From Proteiniphilum sp. UBA4084 (GTDB lineage Bacteria; Bacteroidota; Bacteroidia; Bacteroidales; Dysgonomonadaceae), in the NCBI GenBank assembly GCA_002383605.1, contig DFYK01000062.1, positions 6,548 to 34,343 on the forward strand: a DNA stretch of 27,796 bases. Direction: 5' to 3'. How positions within the stretch are numbered: position 1 is the stretch's first letter; every line of letters begins with the position of its first letter. A program made the translations under genes and the position numbers. Shown here piece after piece: positions 23,076 through 27,796 of this stretch. The notes below the pieces were generated by a model. That model searched no databases and had not been told where the DNA came from. It saw only the letters and a list, made by a program, of their open reading frames with translations.

Positions 23076-23477
23076 ATTACTCAATGGGTATCACCCTTAT
23101 TAAACAATGAGTGCGATATGGTTTTGGGTTATTCTACCGTAAAAATTTTAAGTCAGGAAGTAAATCCATTAAAGATTTTAACAGGTGAAAGGGCTTTGCT
23201 TAAAGAAGATATTGCGCCCCTACTCGATAAAATGAAGGAATCACGTTTCGGTGTTGAAACGCTCCTATACTTCTTCTACATATCTCTGGGCAAAACACTA
23301 AAATTTCTACGGCTGGCTGAAATGAAGCATAACGATAAATATAAGAAAATGACTGCATTAAAAGCCACAACAAGCTATATCAACGAGGGTTGGGAAATTG
23401 CCAGCACAGCTATTAAGAATTATGATTTATTGCTAAAAGCTACTGAAAGGCAGATAAAAAAGGGGGTTAAATTATGA
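23065..23477 (+). pseudogene. C-terminal half of a GT2 glycosyltransferase, paralog of the next gene
   Basis: From about 23065, in a different frame from the acyltransferase remnant, the sequence reads VSPLLNNECDMVLGYS, LTGERALLKEDI, SRFGVETL and on to a stop at 23477. This aligns along its length with residues about 110-228 of the intact GT2 encoded next (TCDMVLGQ, FTGERAMLKKDI, SKFGVETL). The whole N-terminal catalytic part, with the nucleotide-sugar and DXD motifs, is missing. The open frame reaches back to 22920, but that part is an out-of-frame reading of the acyltransferase remnant. Its stop overlaps the next start (ATGA), so the ancestral operon was patatin, acyltransferase, GT2, GT2. 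Confidence 0.7.
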
Positions 23478-24160
23478 GAAAAATATCAGCAATCATTTGC
23501 GCCTATAACGAGGAGAAAACGGTTAAAGAAGTAGTAACAACCGCATGCGATTACTTCTTCGATGAGGTAATTGTTGTAAACGATGGCTCAACAGATGGCA
23601 CTGACAAAATTTTAACCGGTCTTCTGAATTCTCCATCGCTTAAATACATTGTACTGCCTGAGAATAAAGGTAAAGGATATGCCATGGCAACCGGAGTTGA
23701 AAATTCAACAGGCGAGATTATTGTTTTTATAGATGCTGATTTGTCTAACCTGAAGGAAGAGCATTTTGAAAAATTAATCAAACCTATTTTCAACAAAACG
23801 TGCGATATGGTTTTAGGACAGGCAACAGAAACCCTGATTAACTATAAAATCAACCCGTTCAAATCGTTTACGGGCGAAAGGGCGATGTTGAAGAAAGATA
23901 TCCAGCCAATTTTGGAGGAGATGAAAGCTTCAAAATTCGGTGTGGAAACCTTAATCAATCTTTACTTTCAGGCACATGAAAAAAAGGTTAAATATGTTAT
24001 GCTTGAAGGGTTAAAGCATCCAACCAAATTTGATAAAGCCAGTAGTCAATCGAAAGCAGTAAAAGAATTTATCTTTGAGGGGCATCAAATTGCATTGGCA
24101 GCATTTAACAGCTTTAATTTGTTAAAAACAATCGTTAAAAATCAAATCAAAAAATTATAG
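23474..24160 (+). CDS. Family 2 glycosyltransferase
   Basis: The 228-residue GT2 (GT-A fold) has ISAIICAYNEEKTVKEVV at the start, VVNDGSTDGTDKI for nucleotide-sugar binding, ENKGKGYAMATG, and the metal-binding IDADLSNL in the DXD position. Length is normal for small, soluble GT2 proteins that act on lipid acceptors at the inner-membrane face; no transmembrane segment is visible. The C-terminal helix is basic (KTIVKNQIKKL). It presumably adds a sugar to the lipid made by this operon. It lies 3 nt before the barrel gene. Confidence 0.93.
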   Translation: MRKISAIICAYNEEKTVKEVVTTACDYFFDEVIVVNDGSTDGTDKILTGLLNSPSLKYIVLPENKGKGYAMATGVENSTGEIIVFIDADLSNLKEEHFEKLIKPIFNKTCDMVLGQATETLINYKINPFKSFTGERAMLKKDIQPILEEMKASKFGVETLINLYFQAHEKKVKYVMLEGLKHPTKFDKASSQSKAVKEFIFEGHQIALAAFNSFNLLKTIVKNQIKKL

Positions 24161-24163
24161 AAT

Positions 24164-25540
24164 ATGAAAAAACGAAATTTATTTTTTTCTATGCTTCTGC
24201 TTATTTCAGTTACAGGCATAGTTAACGCACAGGAAGACAATAGCCTTAAGTTATCGGGGGAATTGTTAACCGATGAGCGATTCCAGCTTAAAGACAAGAA
24301 TGATTGGGTCTGGAACGAAAACAGGTTAACACTAAAACTTGACAAGAGAACAGAAAACTCGAAGTTCTACAGTGAAGTTTGGCTGCGAAATATTGGCTTG
24401 CCCAATATAAGTTCCTCTGCCAACCTTTATAATAAAGGAATTGTTGACCCCTATAACCTCGAAGTAAGGGAGGCCTATGTTCAATTATTCGGATTTCTAT
24501 CTAAAAATTTAGACATAACCATTGGACGTCAGCGAATTGTTTGGGGAACAGCCGACAAACTTAATCCTACCGATAACCTTAATCCTTTGGATTTGGAGGA
24601 TATACTTGATTTTGGCCGTCGCCGGGGTTCCGATGCAATTAATCTCAATTACTATATAAATAACGACTTCTCTGTGCAGGGTGTTTTTATTCCTTTTTTC
24701 CAGCCGGCAAATATGCCTGTCGGGATTTTTGCCGATGCGCTCAACCCCAACATGGAATTGCCAGATGGTATGGTGCTAAAAAGTTTTTCAGACACTATTC
24801 TGATGCCACGCTATAATTTGGGTAAAAGCTCTACTGCCGGCTTTAAATTTAAAGGCTTTGCGAAAGGAGTTGATTTTTCCGTAAGCTATGTTTGGGGTTA
24901 CGATGGTTTGCCTTTCGCTACAAAAAATATATTTACCCCTGTTGATATGACAGGTGGAATAAACATTAATTCACAGCTTTCATTTGCAAGAACCCATATC
25001 ATTGGAGCTGATTTGGCAACCAGCATTGCCGGAATTGGATTTTGGGCTGAGGCAGCAGCTTTTATTCCCGAAAAAGATGTGATAATGACCAATGATTTAT
25101 CGGCTTTTTACCCGATGTCGCCAGTACCTGTTACACAGGATTCAATAATATTAGACAAAACAAAACCATACATTAAATTTGTATTGGGTGGTGATTACAA
25201 CTTTTCTGATGGTTCTTATTTAAATCTACAGTATATGCACGGATTTATCCACGAACGTGGGGCTGAAAACCTGAATGACTATTTTTTTCTACGATACGAA
25301 AAGAAATTTTTCAATGAAAAATTAAAAGTAGCACCCATTGGTGGCGGTTTCATTGTTGCCGACTGGAATAATGTAACCGACAATTATGCCATAGTTTACA
25401 TGCCTGAGGTTGAGTACCAGGCTACCCCAAATGCTGTAATAACTTTCTCGCCGGTTTTTTTTGATGGTAAAGGAGAAGGCTTGTTCTCGCAATTGAAAGA
25501 TTATGATATGTTTCTGTTTAAAATGAAATATAGTTTTTAG
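24164..25540 (+). CDS. Outer-membrane beta-barrel protein, DUF1302-like
   Basis: The 458-residue protein has a signal peptide ending in IVNAQ (about 1-23). The mature part is rich in alternating beta strands and ends in FLFKMKYSF, with the terminal Phe typical of BAM substrates. The block ITIGRQRIVWGTADKLNPTD, then NPLDLEDILDFGRRRG, resembles the GRQ...WGE...NPLD signature of DUF1302 proteins, which accompany RND exporters and LolA-like or DUF1329 periplasmic proteins in other phyla. It closes the operon and would be the outer-membrane end of the export route. Family membership is inferred from this motif. Confidence 0.8.
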   Translation: MKKRNLFFSMLLLISVTGIVNAQEDNSLKLSGELLTDERFQLKDKNDWVWNENRLTLKLDKRTENSKFYSEVWLRNIGLPNISSSANLYNKGIVDPYNLEVREAYVQLFGFLSKNLDITIGRQRIVWGTADKLNPTDNLNPLDLEDILDFGRRRGSDAINLNYYINNDFSVQGVFIPFFQPANMPVGIFADALNPNMELPDGMVLKSFSDTILMPRYNLGKSSTAGFKFKGFAKGVDFSVSYVWGYDGLPFATKNIFTPVDMTGGININSQLSFARTHIIGADLATSIAGIGFWAEAAAFIPEKDVIMTNDLSAFYPMSPVPVTQDSIILDKTKPYIKFVLGGDYNFSDGSYLNLQYMHGFIHERGAENLNDYFFLRYEKKFFNEKLKVAPIGGGFIVADWNNVTDNYAIVYMPEVEYQATPNAVITFSPVFFDGKGEGLFSQLKDYDMFLFKMKYSF

Positions 25541-25575
25541 AGTCCATTTATGACCATCCCACAGTCGTAAGCACA

Positions 25576-25620
25576 TTTGCAAGCCAACACAAGCCAACAC
25601 TCAAACCAAAGGCTTGCAAA
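25576..25620. repeat. 10-bp perfect inverted repeat with internal direct repeat at the operon end
   Basis: TTTGCAAGCC (25576-25585) and GGCTTGCAAA (25611-25620) are exact reverse complements around a 25-nt loop. AAGCCAACAC occurs twice in tandem (25581-25590 and 25591-25600). It lies 35 nt after the barrel gene stop. No T-tract follows on the plus strand, so it is a poor intrinsic terminator; it may be a transcript-stabilising hairpin or a recombination scar. Confidence 0.6.
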
Positions 25621-25672
25621 AGAGCTTCCGTCTCTCCAGCCCGAGTAACCGCCTTTCAGGATGTTTTTAGGA

Positions 25673-25704
25673 TTGCCCACGCTCAAAAAAACAAAATAAA
25701 TTTG
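25673..25704 (+). promoter_or_regulatory. Promoter of the small lipoprotein gene
   Basis: TTG at 25673-25675 and TAAATTTG at 25697-25704 (TAnnTTTG) are separated by 21 nt, within the Bacteroidota -33/-7 spacing. The predicted leader to the ATG at 25804 is about 95 nt. This is the best-formed promoter in the window. Confidence 0.55.
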
Positions 25705-25803
25705 TTCTTCGTGGACAAATTTTTAAAAACTGACATTGACAAGTAATTTAAACTAATGCACGTTTTCTACGTTATACAGGCAAGTATACAAACTTCAAAA
25801 TAA

Positions 25804-26277
25804 ATGAAAATGAAAAATAAAAGGTTAACTTCTTTATTATCAGGGGTACTGTTCATCGGAACTGCACTGTTTTTATCCTCCTGTAGTAGCAGCAACGATG
25901 ATATCGCGGAAACAAACTGGGATATTCAGCAATATACCGTAAATGCTTCCGAATGGAGCTGGAGCACTGTAAACAGACGGTGGGAGGCTGCTAAACAATT
26001 GAAATACATCGATGACTTTATCTATGAAAGCGGCGCGGTGATTGGTTATGTTTTTCTGGGTGATCAAAACGTGAACGAGGTACAGGTACAACTTCCCTAT
26101 GTGAAAAGTTACCTGGAAGATGATGGTTCGGGAGGTACCATTGATTTTACAGAAACGATCGGCTATGAATACAGTTATTTGACCAACAGAGTTACTTTCT
26201 TCATTGAGCCCTCCGATGGTTTTCAGGATGTGAATGCCAAAGTTACTTACAATTTCAGGATAGTCATGATCTGGTAA
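25804..26277 (+). CDS. Small lipoprotein of unknown function
   Basis: The 157-residue protein has a lipoprotein signal (SGVLFIGTALFLSSC, lipid Cys27) followed by a Ser/Asn/Asp linker that suggests surface or outer-membrane sorting. The mature part is beta-rich and aromatic: WDIQQYTVNASEWSWSTV, YIDDFIYESGAVIGYVF, ETIGYEYSYLTNRVTFFIEP, and VTYNFRIVMIW at the end. I recognise it as a kind of lipoprotein common in Bacteroidales but can assign no function. Its stop codon directly abuts the folC stop codon on the other strand with no spacer. Confidence 0.8.
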   Translation: MKMKNKRLTSLLSGVLFIGTALFLSSCSSSNDDIAETNWDIQQYTVNASEWSWSTVNRRWEAAKQLKYIDDFIYESGAVIGYVFLGDQNVNEVQVQLPYVKSYLEDDGSGGTIDFTETIGYEYSYLTNRVTFFIEPSDGFQDVNAKVTYNFRIVMIW

Positions 26278-27564
26278 TCAGATAAACAAGGGCAGTGCAT
26301 CTGCCACTACGAAAGAACTACCGCCGATGAAGATGAGATCATCTTCACCGGCGTTTTCTTTGGCAGCATGAATGGCTTCCGAAACGGATGCAAAGGTGGA
26401 GCCTTTTAATCCGTAAGTCGCAGCATGCTCTTTCAGTATCTTTTCATCCAGAGCCCGTTCCACAGACGCCCTGGTAAAATAATACCGGGCATTTTTCGGC
26501 ATCAGGGCAAGCACGGAGTTCACATCCTTGTCATTGGCCATCCCAAAAACAAGATGCAACCGGTCATAATTCTCTGCAAGCAATTGCGCTGCTATGTAGC
26601 GCAAGCCGTGCGCATTGTGCGCAATGTCGCAGATAATTTTTGGAGAAGACTGCAGTTGTTGCCATCGTCCCATAAGGCCGGTGATGCCGGTCACGCCATT
26701 AAATCCACGGTATACAGCTTCTTTGGGTATGTTATATCCTGTTTCAAGGAGGACTTCCACTGCTGTGAGCACTGTCCGGGCATTTTTATCCTGTGCCGGC
26801 CCCTTTAGCTCCCCATGAAGACCGGAGTAGTTATCCGACTGAAACAGCCATCCTGCATGGGTTCTTTCAGCAGCAAAGTTGCTTATGTAACGTTCAGCAA
26901 ATATCAGGGGTGCATCAACCGACTTTGCTTTCTCGATAAAAACCTTTGCCACTTCTGTATCGCCGATCTCACCGATTACCACAGGGGTATGGGGTTTGAT
27001 GATTCCCGCTTTTTCGGTGGCAATCTTTGGGAGAGTGTTGCCCAGGAGTTTCATGTGATCGAACCCGATGTTGGTAATCACACTGAGATCGGGAGAGATG
27101 ATGTTGGTGCTGTCGAGACGGCCACCCAGGCCGACTTCAATCACGGCCACATCGACTTCCTGAGCTGCAAACCAAAGAAATGCCATCTCCATGGTCAGCT
27201 CAAAAAAGGAGGGCATCACCGGCTCGAACTGTTCCCTGTACTTTTCCACGAAATCGATCACATACCGCTTGTCTATCATGGCGTCGTTAATCCTGATTCG
27301 TTCGCGAAAGTCGATCAGATGGGGAGAGGTATATAGCCCCACCTTATAGCCCGACTCCTGCAGAATGGCAGCGAGCAGGTGAGAAGTGGATCCCTTTCCG
27401 TTGGTTCCCCCCACATGAATGGTTTTATAACGGTGGTGGGGATGACCAAATATCTCATCCAGCACCAGGCTGTTACCAAGCCCCTCCTTGTAAGCAAGAT
27501 GCCCGATACGCTGGTATTCGGGCATCTGCTGATAGAGATATGTGATTGTTTCTTCGTAATTCAC
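26278..27564 (-). CDS. folC: Bifunctional folylpolyglutamate synthase/dihydrofolate synthase
   Basis: The 428-residue Mur-ligase-fold enzyme adds glutamate to dihydropteroate and to tetrahydrofolates using ATP. Seen: IHVGGTNGKGSTSHLLAAIL (P-loop at 53-59), GLYTSPHLIDFRERI, VAVIEVGLGGRLDSTN, ITNIGFDHMKLLGNTLPKIA, and ICDIAHNAHGL in the C-terminal domain. The start is GTG at 27564 (family proteins begin NY.ETI.YLY at the same point), with no Shine-Dalgarno; the 5' region is an array of 8-bp repeats. It converges on the lipoprotein gene with no spacer, so the two 3' ends must overlap as transcripts. Confidence 0.95.
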   Translation of the reverse strand: MNYEETITYLYQQMPEYQRIGHLAYKEGLGNSLVLDEIFGHPHHRYKTIHVGGTNGKGSTSHLLAAILQESGYKVGLYTSPHLIDFRERIRINDAMIDKRYVIDFVEKYREQFEPVMPSFFELTMEMAFLWFAAQEVDVAVIEVGLGGRLDSTNIISPDLSVITNIGFDHMKLLGNTLPKIATEKAGIIKPHTPVVIGEIGDTEVAKVFIEKAKSVDAPLIFAERYISNFAAERTHAGWLFQSDNYSGLHGELKGPAQDKNARTVLTAVEVLLETGYNIPKEAVYRGFNGVTGITGLMGRWQQLQSSPKIICDIAHNAHGLRYIAAQLLAENYDRLHLVFGMANDKDVNSVLALMPKNARYYFTRASVERALDEKILKEHAATYGLKGSTFASVSEAIHAAKENAGEDDLIFIGGSSFVVADALPLFI

Positions 27565-27568
27565 AATT

Positions 27569-27632
27569 CAATGTGCCAATGTGCCAATGTGCCAATATGC
27601 TAATGTGCCAATGAGCCAATGAGCCAATGTGT
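27569..27632. repeat. Eight tandem copies of an 8-bp repeat (CAATGTGC)
   Basis: Units in order: CAATGTGC three times, CAATATGC, TAATGTGC, CAATGAGC twice, CAATGTGT. The array begins 5 nt upstream of the folC start codon, so it occupies the ribosome-binding and leader region of folC. Copy-number slippage would move any promoter by 8 bp per unit. Confidence 0.9.
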
Positions 27633-27652
27633 TGATTGCAGGTGCAAAAGGA

Positions 27653-27796
27653 TCAATTCTTCAGTGGTAATACCGAGTACTCCCGGGAATAACGCAGTTG
27701 TTGATCCACATAATTTTCATCGTAGGAAATAGTCACATCGGTTATTTTTCCATTCTCATCGGTCACCAGCTTGTAAACGGGGTTCACAAACCCCTT
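27653..27796 (-). CDS. C-terminal end of an unrecognised protein, 5' end outside window
   Basis: The minus strand is open from the window edge for 47 codons to a TGA at 27653-27655. The reading begins KGFVNPVYKLVTDENGKITD and ends RYSREYSVLPLKN. The alternating polar/hydrophobic pattern suggests a beta-rich C-terminal domain. I do not recognise the family. It lies 88 nt upstream of folC on the same strand and may be cotranscribed with it through the 8-bp repeats. Confidence 0.6.
   Translation of the reverse strand, partial: KGFVNPVYKLVTDENGKITDVTISYDENYVDQQLRYSREYSVLPLKN

Noticed and set aside
14044..25540. Aryl polyene or flexirubin biosynthetic cluster
   Set aside because: The RND, LolA-like, GT2, acyltransferase and KAS genes are shared with such clusters, but there is no acyl carrier protein, dehydratase, chain-elongating KAS pair or ammonia-lyase gene.
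27569..27632. CRISPR-like array
   Set aside because: Units are 8 bp in direct tandem with no spacers, and there are no cas genes.
1..27796. tRNA, rRNA or other housekeeping RNA genes
   Set aside because: No cloverleaf-like or rRNA-like sequence was seen by eye in the noncoding stretches; a covariance search would be needed to exclude small RNAs fully.

Overview
The window comes from a Bacteroidota bacterium, most likely order Bacteroidales. The evidence is a SusC/SusD polysaccharide utilization locus (PUL) driven by an ECF sigma/FecR pair, TAnnTTTG-type -7 promoter boxes, lipoproteins with short lipoboxes, weak Shine-Dalgarno sequences, and Bacteroidales-style thyA, folA and folC genes. Genus cannot be fixed from the sequence alone.

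Positions 1-12083 (minus strand) hold the PUL. In transcription order it runs ECF sigma factor, FecR anti-sigma, SusC with an STN signalling domain, SusD, and a surface lipoprotein (DUF5018/DUF4623-like), ending at a clear intrinsic terminator at 3004-3055. A second unit follows: a GHL10 (DUF187) lipoprotein and a GH9 glucanase whose C-terminus runs off the window. It has its own -7 box and a perfect 7-1-7 Fur-like palindrome upstream. In the fecR-susC gap the opposite strand carries a promoter and terminator about 75 nt apart, which looks like a DonS-type antisense sRNA against the susC leader.

Positions 12094-13394 (minus strand) hold thyA and folA, overlapping by ATGA and sitting only 10 nt upstream of the PUL sigma gene. 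The thyA leader is made largely of degenerate 7-bp repeats. Positions 13620-13832 contain structured DNA and a 15-codon remnant of an IS110-family transposase.

Positions 14044-25540 (plus strand) form a compact, AT-rich operon unlike its neighbours: TetR regulator, 12-TM RND/MMPL exporter, periplasmic LolA-like carrier, ketoacyl-ACP synthase III, a methyltransferase lacking its SAM motif I, GNAT-like protein, SDR reductase, PlsC-like acyltransferase, patatin-like hydrolase, a collapsed acyltransferase/glycosyltransferase remnant, an intact GT2 glycosyltransferase, and an outer-membrane beta-barrel. I infer a lipid or glycolipid synthesis and export system: enzymes build or remodel an acyl lipid, the RND pump extracts it from the inner membrane, the LolA-like protein carries it across the periplasm, and the barrel receives it. 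Several biosynthetic genes are internally deleted while the export genes are intact.

Positions 25541-27796 hold a noncoding boundary with a 10-bp inverted repeat, a small lipoprotein with a good promoter, folC (minus strand, GTG start) behind an array of eight 8-bp repeats, and the last 47 codons of an unrecognised minus-strand gene.
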